37,982 bases of DNA from NCBI GenBank assembly GCA_020350565.1, contig CP070718.1:3598643-3636624 (forward strand). The letters are read 5' to 3'. Each line of letters begins with the position of its first letter. Position 1 is the stretch's first letter. Source of the DNA: Phycisphaerales bacterium (lineage in GTDB: Bacteria > Planctomycetota > Phycisphaerae > UBA1845). Below the pieces are notes generated by a model that worked only from the letters and a program-made list of their open reading frames with translations, was not told where the DNA came from and did not search any database. A program made the translations under genes and the position numbers. Shown here piece after piece: positions 8,886 through 17,940 of this stretch.

Positions 8886-9264
8886 AGCATCGCCCCGTGA
8901 CGAGAGCTACGTTGGGACGCGAACAAAATTGTGAATCACTGCGGCCATCGTCCCAGCCCTGAACGAGGTCCTCTATCCTCAGTCTAGCGGCTCAGACGAA
9001 GCTCGCAAGTGGTCATTAGAACACGGAACGCCCGCCATGGCCCGTTGCATGAACGGTGCCGCGATCTTCGCCGCGGCCCTGCCCAAAGCGTTCAGAACAG
9101 GGACGTTTTCATGCACGACACCCGGGCACTGTGACTACCCCGAATGCCTGACTTTCGGAAACATTGCCCGGATATGGAACTCGGATGGCAAAACTCCGTA
9201 TGATCTTCCACGTGACTCCCTATCTTGCGTCCCTCCTGAGCCGGAGTCCCGCTGTTCTCTGTTT

Positions 9265-9352
9265 CCTCTCCTGCTAAATAAGTAGGAGAAGGGCCGTTGA
9301 GAAGAATTCGTGATGGGATCGATGGACAACGCCCAACGTGGCGTTATTCTTC
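9265..9352 (+). other. Two adjacent inverted repeats in the 8886-9497 intergenic gap
   Basis: The 612-nt gap between divergent genes has no credible coding frame. It holds a 9-bp hairpin, TCTCCTGCT (9267-9275) with AGTAGGAGA (9281-9289), one G-U pair and an AAATA loop, extendable by CC/GG at the base across one bulged A. Next is a nested pair: GAAGAAT (9301-9307) with ATTCTTC (9346-9352), enclosing AACGCC (9328-9333) and GGCGTT (9340-9345). The two helices of the second element abut on the 3' side, as in a coaxial stack. It lies about 150 nt upstream of the DUF434 start and could be a leader structure or operator; nothing proves transcription. Confidence 0.4.
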
Positions 9353-9497
9353 ACAATAAGCGGCTTTCGATGCATATTTGGCACAAAAGCCGGTGGGTGT
9401 TTCCGTGACGCGAGGATTGCCTCCACTCACTCGGCGCGGCCGGCCCCTGCAGTCGGCCTGACGAGCCTTGGCCGAGAGTGATCCGGATTCGACGCTG

Positions 9498-10292
9498 ATG
9501 CCCGACAGGCGTAAACATCGTGGGGCGCATCCAGAGGATAGGCGTCTTTTTGCTGAGGCTCATCATCAGACGCTGCGTACGGCGGTTCAGGAGTATTCCT
9601 GGCTGTTGACCCGCGGGTATGCCCAAGACTCGGCCCTGAAACTGGTGGGGGACCGGCATGGGCTGACCGCCCGGCAGCGGCTGGCCGTCATGCGATCCTC
9701 CTGCTCGGATGAGTCACTTGCAAGACGGCAGCGCAGCGAGGTGTTGTTGGAAGGGATTTCCTCATCAGCCTCCGAGGATCATGCGGAGGCCTCAACCTCT
9801 GCCAGTGAGCCGTTGGGCAGCGATTCTGCCGAAACCACTGGCTTCACACTTGCTCTCGACGGTTACAACGTCCTGATCACCGTCGAAAGCGCCCTCTCCG
9901 GTGGTCTGATCCTGATTGGCCGGGACGGTTGTTACCGCGATCTCGCCAGCGTGCACGGGACCTATCGGAAGGTCGAGGAGACTCGGCCCGCCATCGGCAT
10001 CATCGTGGATTCCCTTCTCGACGCGGATATTCAACATCTCACCTGGTATCTCGACCGCCCTGTGTCCAACAGCGGGAGACTGCGGGCCCTGATCCTCGAT
10101 GTCCTTCAGGAACGCTCTGCAGAGTGGGAGGTCGAGCTCGTGGACAGCCCGGACCGGGCACTCGCTGCCTTCGACGGTCTGGTGGCCTCCTCGGATTCGT
10201 GGGTGCTGGACCAGTGCGGCGCATGGGTCAACCTGGCTGCACGCGTGATCAATGCAAACGCGCCCGACGCCTGGAAAGTGGACCTCAGATAA
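9498..10292 (+). CDS. DUF434-family protein
   Basis: A 264-residue cytoplasmic protein that I recognise as DUF434 (COG2454), widespread in archaea and scattered bacteria and without an established function. Family-like blocks are HPEDRRLF (about residues 10-17), SWLLTRGY, SALKLVGDRHGLTARQR, LDGYNVLITVESALSG, DGCYRDLASVHGTYR, WYLDRPVSNSGRL and ASSDSWVLD. The C-terminal half has several conserved acidic residues (the D of LDGYN, D of VDSLLDADI, D of SSDS), which suggests a PIN- or NYN-like metal-dependent nuclease fold; that is speculation. No signal peptide. The open frame starts at a TTG at 9468, but ATG at 9498 fits the family N-terminus better; neither has a clear Shine-Dalgarno. A hydrophilic linker rich in Ser, Ala and Glu sits near residues 85-115. 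Confidence 0.85.
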   Translation: MPDRRKHRGAHPEDRRLFAEAHHQTLRTAVQEYSWLLTRGYAQDSALKLVGDRHGLTARQRLAVMRSSCSDESLARRQRSEVLLEGISSSASEDHAEASTSASEPLGSDSAETTGFTLALDGYNVLITVESALSGGLILIGRDGCYRDLASVHGTYRKVEETRPAIGIIVDSLLDADIQHLTWYLDRPVSNSGRLRALILDVLQERSAEWEVELVDSPDRALAAFDGLVASSDSWVLDQCGAWVNLAARVINANAPDAWKVDLR

Positions 10293-10511
10293 GGAACGTT
10301 TTCACCACGAGATCTCCTCGGGGCCGCAATTCTGTCCGTCACTCCGATAATCATGGCCTTTCGAGTGCACAATCATTCCGTCTGAAACCGACGAAAAGCA
10401 ACGCCGCGAGAAACCAGCTTCGAAGGCAGTGTAGCACGCCAAATGCGCGCGAATCGTACACTTTCAAGGTCCCCGCGGGATCGCGGCTTCCTGATAGAAA
10501 TGGGGCGCACC

Positions 10512-11267
10512 ATGATTCGGACGCATCATCCCCGTTACCACCGGCTGCGAGGCATCGTCGGCCGGCTTGTGCTCATCCTCGTATTGCTGGTCGCCGTGTC
10601 TGTTCCGACAGCGGCGCTTTTCGGGCTGCATCTCCTTGAGGCCGATCCCGAGTACTGGTGCGAAATCGACCGCGAAGATCCCGTCGTCGCGAAAAAGGTC
10701 GAACTCATGGAAGCGAAGCTCGACCATGAGTTGTATCAGCAACGGCCCGAGACCGAGACCTGGGAACTGGGCCTCCACCAGGATCAGCTTCGTGAGTGGA
10801 TGGCCGTACGAATGCCCCAGTGGCTCCAGGAGCACGGAGTTCAAGAGTCTTTCCCGGAGTGGCTTGAGCAGCCCATGGCTCAATTCCAGGAAGGGAAGTT
10901 GGTGGTGGCCGGCGAAGTCACCGTCAAAGGCGTTCGGCGAATCGTCAGCGCGGAGCTCATGCCGGTGACCGGTCCCGATGGCAACGTGGAGCTCAGGCTC
11001 ATCGGCACCCGTGGCGGGCGCCTTCCGATTCCCCAAGACCTGTTCGACAAGCTGGTTGAAGAAACCGGTTCGGTAAAGGCGGCCGAGGAGTACGTGGTCA
11101 GCAAAGCAAGAGAAGAGCTGAAGAACGTGCGACTGCCTACGCTCACGCTCCGCGACGGCCGCCGCGTCGAGATCGTCGACATCAAGCTTCGGCCCACCCT
11201 GGCCACCCTGATCTGTCGCACGCTATCCACTCCCGGGACCCAGACCCGAATGACCCGGACTGGCTGA
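10512..11267 (+). CDS. Membrane-anchored protein of unknown function
   Basis: I do not recognise this 251-residue protein. It has a basic N-terminus (RTHHPRYHRLRG) and one hydrophobic helix at about residues 13-37 that can be an uncleaved signal anchor. A soluble domain of about 200 residues faces the periplasm, rich in Glu, Leu and Val with likely alpha/beta structure (EGKLVVAGEVTVKGVRRIVSAEL, then DGRRVEIVDIKL). The pattern of short beta strands with charged loops resembles membrane-associated lipid- or ligand-binding proteins, but no motif decides. ATG at 10512 is chosen because GGGGCG precedes it; ATG at 10500 is equally possible. It stands alone between the DUF434 gene (219 nt upstream) and the hydrolase gene (193 nt downstream). 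Confidence 0.7.
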   Translation: MIRTHHPRYHRLRGIVGRLVLILVLLVAVSVPTAALFGLHLLEADPEYWCEIDREDPVVAKKVELMEAKLDHELYQQRPETETWELGLHQDQLREWMAVRMPQWLQEHGVQESFPEWLEQPMAQFQEGKLVVAGEVTVKGVRRIVSAELMPVTGPDGNVELRLIGTRGGRLPIPQDLFDKLVEETGSVKAAEEYVVSKAREELKNVRLPTLTLRDGRRVEIVDIKLRPTLATLICRTLSTPGTQTRMTRTG

Positions 11268-11460
11268 AATTGCGATTGCCACGCGCGACATCGCCGCCCG
11301 CCGCATCCACTGGCCCCGCTTAGGTACAAATTCTTACATACACTTCCGGTTTTTCATCCGTCGCCTCGGCAGACGCAGGGTTAAGGGGATAATGGAGGGC
11401 CCCTGTGTGCGCACGCTTCAACTAGCTCAAGCATCGCCCCGTCCTTGGGAGGTTAGGCCG

Positions 11461-12507
11461 ATGATCCGCATCTGTGCTTACATACCAGCGTCTCTGGTCT
11501 GGGTGTTTCTCTGTCTGGTGACCGTAACGCCACTTGACGCACAAGAAGCCGGCGACCGGGACCCGCGCGAAATCTGCCGCGAGTTCAACCGGGCCCTTCA
11601 TGCCAAGGACTGGCAGAAGGCCATCGAGGCCGGACTCCAATGCGAACGGCTCGTGCCTGATAATAGCACCACTCAATACAACCTGGCCTGCGCATACTCG
11701 CTCGGCGACCAGAAGGCATCGGCGGCCCAATGGCTCAAGAAAGCGGCTGACAACGGCTTCCGTAATCTCAAACTCTTCGAGACGGACTCTGACCTGGATC
11801 ATGTGCGCGGCCATCCGGGTTACGCTGAGGCCCTGGGAGTTGTGCGGAAGAATCTTGATCGCCGTCGGGCGTTGTTAAGGAGCAGGTCTGCAAGTCATCG
11901 CCCCCTGATCTACAAACCTCCCGGCTACGATCGGCGCGAGCCGGCGCCAATGATCATCGCCCTGCACGGATATGGAGCCTTTGCACGAGGCATCGGCGAG
12001 CAGTGGCGCAACGTGGCCGGCGAGATCGGCGCCCTCGTGGTCGCCCCTCAAGGTCTAGAACCCATTGCGTCCGGGGGCGGTCTTCACTGGGGCGACGTCG
12101 ATGATGCGGACTACGTCATCGAGTTGGCGAAGGATTTCGTGCGAAAGCGGTACAAGATCGATGAAGATCGCGTCGTTCTCACCGGCTTCTCCCAAGGCGG
12201 CTTCATCGCCTTGGCCTTGGGTGCCCGGCATCCGGACCAGTTCATTGGCGTGATTCCCATGGCCGGGCCCTACATCCCGCAACTCGATGCGCCCAAGGAG
12301 GCGACGGGCGACCGATTGCCTCGTTTCTATTTCATGGTCGGTGAACAGGACCAGTTGGTCGACCAGTGCCGGCAGGCGGCCAGGGATTTTGCCGAAGCGG
12401 GCTACGAGGTGCAGCTCAATGTCTATCCTGGTGTCGCGCATGCGTTTCCGCGCGACCGGGATCGAGCGCTGCGCACCGCGCTGCGTTACGTCATGGCCGG
12501 GCGGTAG
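11461..12507 (+). CDS. Secreted alpha/beta hydrolase (esterase/depolymerase type)
   Basis: A 348-residue protein with a Sec signal peptide (cleavage likely after LDAQ, near residue 28). A TPR-like helical segment follows (about 30-125; KDWQKAIEAGLQCERLVP, YNLACAYSLGDQKASAAQW). The second half is an alpha/beta hydrolase domain of the phospholipase/carboxylesterase-PHB depolymerase group. The triad is visible: Ser244 in GFSQGG, Asp297 in GEQDQLV and His327 in GVAHAF. The oxyanion strand is MIIALHGYGA. It probably cleaves an ester in the periplasm or outside the cell; the substrate cannot be read from sequence. The frame opens at 11392, but ATG at 11461 has a good Shine-Dalgarno (GGGAGG) 7-8 nt upstream and starts right at the signal peptide. 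The TPR-hydrolase fusion is unusual but seen in planctomycetes. Confidence 0.88.
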   Translation: MIRICAYIPASLVWVFLCLVTVTPLDAQEAGDRDPREICREFNRALHAKDWQKAIEAGLQCERLVPDNSTTQYNLACAYSLGDQKASAAQWLKKAADNGFRNLKLFETDSDLDHVRGHPGYAEALGVVRKNLDRRRALLRSRSASHRPLIYKPPGYDRREPAPMIIALHGYGAFARGIGEQWRNVAGEIGALVVAPQGLEPIASGGGLHWGDVDDADYVIELAKDFVRKRYKIDEDRVVLTGFSQGGFIALALGARHPDQFIGVIPMAGPYIPQLDAPKEATGDRLPRFYFMVGEQDQLVDQCRQAARDFAEAGYEVQLNVYPGVAHAFPRDRDRALRTALRYVMAGR

Positions 12508-12884
12508 GGACTGGGCATAGACACCCAAACCCATCTCGACGCGGTTGAGCAGCCCCTCGGTGAGCTCGACACCTTTCTTGAAGGAGTGCACCTCCCGAGA
12601 ATCCTGAACTACTTGTCAAATGGGGACTTACGTCGTTGGCGCCGCCTGCGCCCTCAGGTACCCTCTCTGGCTGAGTGCCGGCCAAACCAGGAAAGCGGCA
12701 TGGCGCCGATCCACGGGAGTCTCCTGTCGTGCGGCGCATCTTTCGCAGCCGGGCCGGGCGGGCACCGGAGGATCTCACACATTGACAGCCGCGTCTGCTC
12801 GTTCATGGCAGTGAGCCCGAACGTCAGGTACTCGAAGCGGACGCGTTGTGACGGACAGCGCGGGCGGAACGGACGTAACGAACC
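12508..12884 (+). other. Gene-free stretch before the sigma factor gene
   Basis: No credible coding frame, RNA gene or strong hairpin is visible in these 377 nt. The promoter of the sigma factor/kinase pair should lie here, but I cannot point to a convincing -35/-10 pair. Confidence 0.4.
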
Positions 12885-13457
12885 ATGGGTGACGTCACGC
12901 GCATTCTGAGCGCAATCGAAGAGGGCGACGCGCAGGCCGCGGAAAACCTTCTGCCCGCAGTCTACGATGAGCTCAGGGCTCTGGCTTCGCAGCGGCTTGC
13001 GCGAGAACGCCCCGGCCAGACCCTTCAGGCGACCGCGCTCGTCCACGAAGCTTATCTGAGGCTCATCGGGAACGAGCATCCCGGCTGGCAGGGACGGGCG
13101 CACTTCTTCGCCGCCGCCGCGGAGGCCATGCGCCGCATCCTCATCGAACGCGCTCGTCGTAGGAAACGAATCAAGCACGGTGGCGCGTACAAACGGATAG
13201 ACTTCGAGGAAGTGGACGTCGTCGCGGGCCCAGACTCGATCGATGTGATTGCGCTCGACGAGGCGCTCGACAGGCTCGCCGAAGAGGACAAAATAAAGGC
13301 GGACCTTGTGAAGCTTCGCTACTTTGCCGGACTGACCGCACAACAGGCTGCCGATCTTCTTGGCATCTCCCGGGCGACGGCCGATCGCTACTGGGCATAC
13401 GCCAGGGCCTGGCTTTATCATGAAGTCAGCAAGGGTAACGAGACGCGAACTCAGTGA
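12885..13457 (+). CDS. ECF-family sigma-70 factor (planctomycete type)
   Basis: A 190-residue RNA polymerase sigma factor. Region 2 is visible as YDELRALASQRL and TLQATALVHEAYLRL, with the FFAAAAEAMRRILIERARRRK block typical of the planctomycete-expanded ECF group. Region 4 is LVKLRYFAGLTAQQAADLLGISRATADRYWAYARAWL, a helix-turn-helix for the -35 element. There is no anti-sigma gene beside it. The next gene, 82 nt downstream on the same strand, is a Ser/Thr kinase with TPR repeats, a pairing common in Planctomycetota in which the kinase is thought to control the sigma factor. Start ATG at 12885 has no strong Shine-Dalgarno, but the protein begins as relatives do (VTRILSAIEEGD). Confidence 0.93.
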   Translation: MGDVTRILSAIEEGDAQAAENLLPAVYDELRALASQRLARERPGQTLQATALVHEAYLRLIGNEHPGWQGRAHFFAAAAEAMRRILIERARRRKRIKHGGAYKRIDFEEVDVVAGPDSIDVIALDEALDRLAEEDKIKADLVKLRYFAGLTAQQAADLLGISRATADRYWAYARAWLYHEVSKGNETRTQ

Positions 13458-13539
13458 TCTCCATCGGTCCGGTTGAGGCGCTTCAGCTTCTTTCGGCGCA
13501 TAGTGCTTAGGGCCGCGGTGTCGGCAGCGGCGGGAATCC

Positions 13540-16182
13540 ATGAACCACGACCGCAAAGAAATCGAGCCGGTCTTCAACGCCGCACTTGAGCGGAAGGACC
13601 GCATGGAACGAGCGGCGTTCTTGGACGGCGCCTGCGCAGGCGATACCGAACTGCGGGAAAGAGTAGAGGCACTTCTCAAAGCCCACGAGGAAGCGGCAGG
13701 GTTCCTCGAACCAGCGGGTGAGGACTCGGAAGCCACCGTTGAGGTGCCGCACGGCGATCGGCCCCCGTCGGAAGCGTCCGGTTCGAAGATCGGTCGATAC
13801 AAGCTCCTCCAGTTGATCGGCGAGGGTGGTTTCGGTTCGGTCTACATGGCCGAACAGGAGGAACCGGTACGCCGTAAGGTCGCTCTCAAAATCATCAAGC
13901 TGGGCATGGATACCAGGCAGGTCATCGCCCGGTTTGAGGCCGAACGCCAGGCTTTGGCACTCATGGATCATCCAAACATCGCCAAGGTGCTGGATGCCGG
14001 CGCGACCGACACGGGTCGGCCTTACTTCGTGATGGAGCTGGTCAAGGGCATTTCCATAACCGAGTACTGCGATAAGAACAAGCTTGCGACATCCGACCGG
14101 CTCGGGCTTTTCCTCCAGGTGTGCCATGCGGTTCAGCATGCACATCAGAAAGGTATCATTCACCGCGACATCAAGCCCAATAACGTTCTGGTCACGCTGC
14201 ATGACACCAGGCCGGTGCCGAAGGTGATCGACTTTGGCATCGCCAAGGCCACCAGCCAGCGCCTCACGGAGAAGACCCTTTTCACCGAGTTCCGCCAGTT
14301 CATGGGCACACCGGAGTACATGAGTCCGGACCAGGCTGAGATCAGCGGCTTGGACGTCGACACCCGGACGGACATCTATTCGCTTGGCGTGCTTTTATAC
14401 GAATTGCTGACCGGGACGACGCCCTTTGATGCGACGACCCTGCGCAAGGCCGCCTACGGTGAGATTCAGCGCATTATCCGCGAGGTCGATCCGCCGAAGC
14501 CCTCGACGCGCGTGGCCACTCTGGCGGCTGAAGGAAGCGGCACCGCTCAACATCGACATATCGAGCCGGCGGCGTTGAGCAGGCTCATGCGCGGCGATCT
14601 GGATTGGATCGTGATGAAGGCGTTGGAGAAGGATCGGACGCGCCGCTACCAGACGGCTGCGGAGCTTGCGGACGACGTCCAGCGCCACTTGGACAGTGAG
14701 CCGGTAGCGGCCGGTCCGCCGAGCGTAAACTACAAATTGCGCAAATTCGTCAAACGGCACCGGGTCGGCGTCGCCGCAGGCTTCCTTGTGGTGCTCGCGC
14801 TGGTCGTCGGCCTGTCATTAGCTACCCTCGGCCTGGTACAGGCTCGTCGGGAGGCCGTCCGTTCGCAACGCATCGCGGATTTCCTTCAGGATATCCTCGT
14901 TTCGACCGACCCCCAGCAGGCGGTGCGCTACGGCATCGACGTCGAGGATGTGGTACGTACGGCTCGTGAGGTGTTCGGTGAGGATCACGCGACGGTGGCC
15001 GCCACCCTCAGAAGCCACGCGCTGCAACTTCAATCCGCGGGAAACCTCGAAGCGGCGGAGCGATTGTACGAGGAATCGTTACGGATATGGCGTGAGCGCT
15101 TCGGGGAGGATGACATCAACGTAGGCGCCACGCTCAACGCGCTGGGCCTGCTGCACCTCACCAAAGGGGCCCACCGATCGGCCGAACAGGCGTTCCGCGA
15201 ATCGATCCGCATCTCCCGAGCCCGAACCGGTGAAACCGTTGTTCTTTCGGAAACTCTCGCCTTGCTCGGCACCACGCTGAGCAATCAGGGGCGGTTCGAC
15301 GAGGCCATCAAAATGCTGAAGGAGTCGGTCCGCATTCGCAGGGCGGTTGCGCCCTCGCAGCGTCTCCAGATCGCGTTGACCGTCAACTCGCTTGCCAATC
15401 TCATGGTCATCGCGGGCAAGCACGAAGGAATGCCGCAGGCGGTGGAGGATACGGTAGCAGCCTGGCGTGACGCGGTCCCGCCGGACAGCTCTCTTCTCGG
15501 CCGGACACTGTCCGAAGTCGGCATCTATTATCTCGAAAACATGGAAATCGAACGTTCAGAGAAACTCCTCCGCGAGGCACTCGACATCTTCCATAAGACT
15601 CCCGACCCTTCCATCCCTCATCACAATCTGGCCTTGAGCAGGTTGGCGCGCATCCTGGAGCAAACAGGACGATTCGAGGAAATCATTCCTTTTGCACAAA
15701 GGGGCTTGGATGTCGCCGCGCGCGTCGGAGGAGAACAGACCATGCGCGAAGCGCGCCGGAGGCTGGCCAATCTCTGCTGGGACCTGGCCAAGAAGCCGGA
15801 GCGGAGCGCGGCCGCGTACCAGCTCGCCCTGGAGGCGGTGAAGGAATTCCTCGAAGAGCAGCCTGATGATTACGCCATGGTCAATACGCTCGGTGTTTTG
15901 CAGTACCGTCTCGGCAGATACGAGGCGGCGCTGTCCACTCTGGCCCGCTCCAACGCTCACTACTCGGCAGAGCACGAGGGCGGCGTGCCCACTGACATTG
16001 CGTTCATGGCCATGGCCCACCACAAGCTTGGCAACCGGGAGGAGGCGCTCGCCCAACTCGCCCGGCTCAAGGCGGCGATGGAGAATCCCGAGCAGGCAGC
16101 CGGCGAGGACAACAAGGCTCTTCTTGCCGAAGCCCTGAGTCTGATCGAGCCTTCCGCGTCCACGGCGGAGAGAAGCGAATAG
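13540..16182 (+). CDS. Transmembrane Ser/Thr protein kinase with TPR repeats
   Basis: An 880-residue Hanks-type kinase. After a short helical N-terminus ([22 protein letters not shown], about 29-50), the kinase domain runs from about 87 to 395. It has the P-loop GEGGFGSVY at 94-102, Lys117 (VALK), HRD at 208-210, DFG at 231-233 and [10 protein letters not shown] as the P+1 loop, so it should be active. A membrane helix lies near 412-435 ([24 protein letters not shown]). The periplasmic part holds TPR repeats (about 480-860; [71 protein letters not shown]) that probably sense or bind a partner. The gene directly follows the ECF sigma factor and is likely co-transcribed; phosphorylating that factor is the inferred job. 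Its own N-terminus is family-like. Confidence 0.94.
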   Translation: MNHDRKEIEPVFNAALERKDRMERAAFLDGACAGDTELRERVEALLKAHEEAAGFLEPAGEDSEATVEVPHGDRPPSEASGSKIGRYKLLQLIGEGGFGSVYMAEQEEPVRRKVALKIIKLGMDTRQVIARFEAERQALALMDHPNIAKVLDAGATDTGRPYFVMELVKGISITEYCDKNKLATSDRLGLFLQVCHAVQHAHQKGIIHRDIKPNNVLVTLHDTRPVPKVIDFGIAKATSQRLTEKTLFTEFRQFMGTPEYMSPDQAEISGLDVDTRTDIYSLGVLLYELLTGTTPFDATTLRKAAYGEIQRIIREVDPPKPSTRVATLAAEGSGTAQHRHIEPAALSRLMRGDLDWIVMKALEKDRTRRYQTAAELADDVQRHLDSEPVAAGPPSVNYKLRKFVKRHRVGVAAGFLVVLALVVGLSLATLGLVQARREAVRSQRIADFLQDILVSTDPQQAVRYGIDVEDVVRTAREVFGEDHATVAATLRSHALQLQSAGNLEAAERLYEESLRIWRERFGEDDINVGATLNALGLLHLTKGAHRSAEQAFRESIRISRARTGETVVLSETLALLGTTLSNQGRFDEAIKMLKESVRIRRAVAPSQRLQIALTVNSLANLMVIAGKHEGMPQAVEDTVAAWRDAVPPDSSLLGRTLSEVGIYYLENMEIERSEKLLREALDIFHKTPDPSIPHHNLALSRLARILEQTGRFEEIIPFAQRGLDVAARVGGEQTMREARRRLANLCWDLAKKPERSAAAYQLALEAVKEFLEEQPDDYAMVNTLGVLQYRLGRYEAALSTLARSNAHYSAEHEGGVPTDIAFMAMAHHKLGNREEALAQLARLKAAMENPEQAAGEDNKALLAEALSLIEPSASTAERSE

Positions 16183-16244
16183 AAACAGGGTCGGCTCGGT
16201 CGGCCATACTTCCCCACCGCAACGAACCGCTCTACGATACCCGC

Positions 16245-16925
16245 GTGAAGATTCCACGAATTCCCCATAGTTGGACGGTCACACCGAAAGAGGCCGTCGA
16301 CATTCAACGACGGCTTGCCGATCGTATTGCCCTGAAAGGGACCGTACGCCGTCCGTCTCTTGTGGCCGGCGCCGACCTCGCGTTTTCCCCGGACAAGACA
16401 CAGTGCGTCGCCGGCGTCGTCGTCTGGGATATCAAGAAACAGCAGGTCATCGAGCAACAAGTCGTTCACCGCAAAGTCCGATTCCCCTACGTTCCCGGGC
16501 TGCTTTCTTTTCGCGAGGCCCCGGCGATCCTGGCCGCTTTGCGCAGGCTGCGATGTACACCCGACGTCTTCATGTTTGATGGCCAGGGATATGCTCACCC
16601 TCGCCGCTTTGGGCTGGCGTGCCACATGGGATTACTCATCGACCTCCCCACGCTCGGATGCGCAAAGAGCATCCTGGTCGGCGAATGCGATGAGCCGGAC
16701 TTCACACGCGGATCGACCGCACGTTTGCTGCATCATGGTGAGACCATCGGTGCTGCCGTGCGTACCAGAGATCATGTTAAGCCCGTCTATGTGAGCGTCG
16801 GTCACAAGCTGTCTCTGCAAGAAGCCATTGAGGTCACGCTCATATGCGGGACGCGTTATCGCCTCCCGGAGCCGACAAGGTTGGCCGACCGCCTGGTCGC
16901 CAGAGCGCGAACGCAAATCGCCTGA
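16245..16925 (+). CDS. nfi: Endonuclease V (deoxyinosine 3' endonuclease)
   Basis: A 226-residue DNA repair enzyme that nicks the second phosphodiester bond 3' of deoxyinosine. The metal-binding acidic residues are present: Asp44 in VAGADLAF, Glu91 at the end of PYVPGLLSFRE and Asp112 in FDGQGYAHPRRFG, corresponding to D43, E89 and D110 of the Thermotoga enzyme. Lys141 in LGCAKS and the VSVGHKLSL block also match. The length is normal for the family. Start is GTG at 16245; there is no better ATG upstream. The gene begins 62 nt after the kinase stop and ends 7 nt before the next hydrolase gene, so it is probably co-transcribed with the latter; the functional link is not obvious. Confidence 0.95.
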   Translation: MKIPRIPHSWTVTPKEAVDIQRRLADRIALKGTVRRPSLVAGADLAFSPDKTQCVAGVVVWDIKKQQVIEQQVVHRKVRFPYVPGLLSFREAPAILAALRRLRCTPDVFMFDGQGYAHPRRFGLACHMGLLIDLPTLGCAKSILVGECDEPDFTRGSTARLLHHGETIGAAVRTRDHVKPVYVSVGHKLSLQEAIEVTLICGTRYRLPEPTRLADRLVARARTQIA

Positions 16926-16932
16926 GTGAAGC

Positions 16933-17751
16933 ATGAGCTACCATTTCAGCGATCGTTGGTTCTACCACCCTTCACGGGAACAGTGCGGACACCCCGATGA
17001 ACACGGGTTGAAGTTCGAGTCGGTGCGGTTTACGAGCGGCCCGCACAAGCTCCACGGCTGGTTCTTTCCTGCACGCGGGCGCGCGGCGGGCACGGTTGTT
17101 CATTGCCATGGCAACGCGGGGAACATCACCGGACATTTCGAGTATGTGGCGTGGATGCCGCCGTGGGGCTGGAACGTGTTGTGTTTCGATTACCGGGGCT
17201 TCGGCCAATCCGAAGGCCGCCCTTCGAGGACCGGCACGATCGAGGACGTGGCGGCGGCCATCAATTACGCGCGCACCCGAGAGGAGGTGGACACCAAAAC
17301 CCTCCTTGTTCTCGGCCAATCGTTGGGAGGAGCCGTCGGCATTGTGGCAGCAGCGCAACGAAGCGACTTGGCCGGCATCGCCGTTGAAGGAGCCTTTTCG
17401 GCATATCAGGCCGCGGCGAGGTACATATGCGGGCGCTCGATCGTTTTGTGGCCTGCGATCCCCTTCATCAGCCTGGGCCTCGTGCCCAGCGGCTCCGATC
17501 CGATCGACTTTGTCGCTCGCATCGCTCCCACACCCACCCTCTTCATCACCGGGACCGCCGACCGCGTTTGCGATCCCAGGCAAACCGTCGCCCTGCACGC
17601 CGCCGCGAGTGCGCCCAAATCACTCTGGGTCATCGAAGGTGGATCACATGTCTCCGCCCTCGCGGAGGACGGCGAAGAGGGCCGAAAACGGTTGGACAGT
17701 TTCTTCCGCAACTGTCTACGCAATAGTGAGGCGACAAAGCCCGACTCCTGA
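16933..17751 (+). CDS. Alpha/beta hydrolase (ABHD13/YfhR-like)
   Basis: A 272-residue serine hydrolase of the family containing BEM46/ABHD13 and bacterial YfhR-type proteins. The oxyanion HCHGNAGNI strand is at about 57-65, and DYRGFGQSEGRPS is the family marker. The triad is Ser130 (GQSLGG), Asp210 (GTADRVCDP) and His239 (GGSHVSA). No clear signal peptide, so probably cytoplasmic or peripheral; the substrate is unknown. ATG at 16933 has no strong Shine-Dalgarno, and translation may be coupled to the endonuclease V gene ending 7 nt upstream. It is convergent with the selenoprotein gene, and the hairpin at 17790-17820 lies between the two. Confidence 0.9.
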   Translation: MSYHFSDRWFYHPSREQCGHPDEHGLKFESVRFTSGPHKLHGWFFPARGRAAGTVVHCHGNAGNITGHFEYVAWMPPWGWNVLCFDYRGFGQSEGRPSRTGTIEDVAAAINYARTREEVDTKTLLVLGQSLGGAVGIVAAAQRSDLAGIAVEGAFSAYQAAARYICGRSIVLWPAIPFISLGLVPSGSDPIDFVARIAPTPTLFITGTADRVCDPRQTVALHAAASAPKSLWVIEGGSHVSALAEDGEEGRKRLDSFFRNCLRNSEATKPDS

Positions 17752-17789
17752 ACGCATTCGGTTCAACGGCGCACTGTGCGTTGCGCAGC

Positions 17790-17820
17790 AAAAAAGGGCC
17801 GCCCCAAAAAGCAGCGGCCC
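17790..17820 (-). terminator. Rho-independent terminator after the selenoprotein gene
   Basis: A perfect 7-bp stem, GGGCCGC (17796-17802) with GCGGCCC (17814-17820), is followed on the minus strand by six T (complement of 17790-17795). It lies about 120 nt past the stop of the minus-strand gene at 17941. Read on the plus strand it lacks a U-tract, so it mainly serves the minus-strand gene. Confidence 0.8.
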
Positions 17821-17940
17821 CTCTCATCGATATCAGCAGATAATCAGCTAAAGCGGTTGAGCAGCATGCGCTCAAGTTGACTAGGAGCTGACTCCTCAAT
17901 CCGCCATGCTCACCTTCTCACTTTCTCACGTTCTCGCCAA

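Noticed and set aside
9037-9285. 82-residue open frame in the gap before the DUF434 gene
   Set aside because: No Shine-Dalgarno and no protein-like pattern; it overlaps the hairpin at 9267-9289.
12654-13802. 382-residue open frame on the minus strand
   Set aside because: Overlaps the well-supported sigma factor and kinase genes in antisense; composition is that of a shadow frame.
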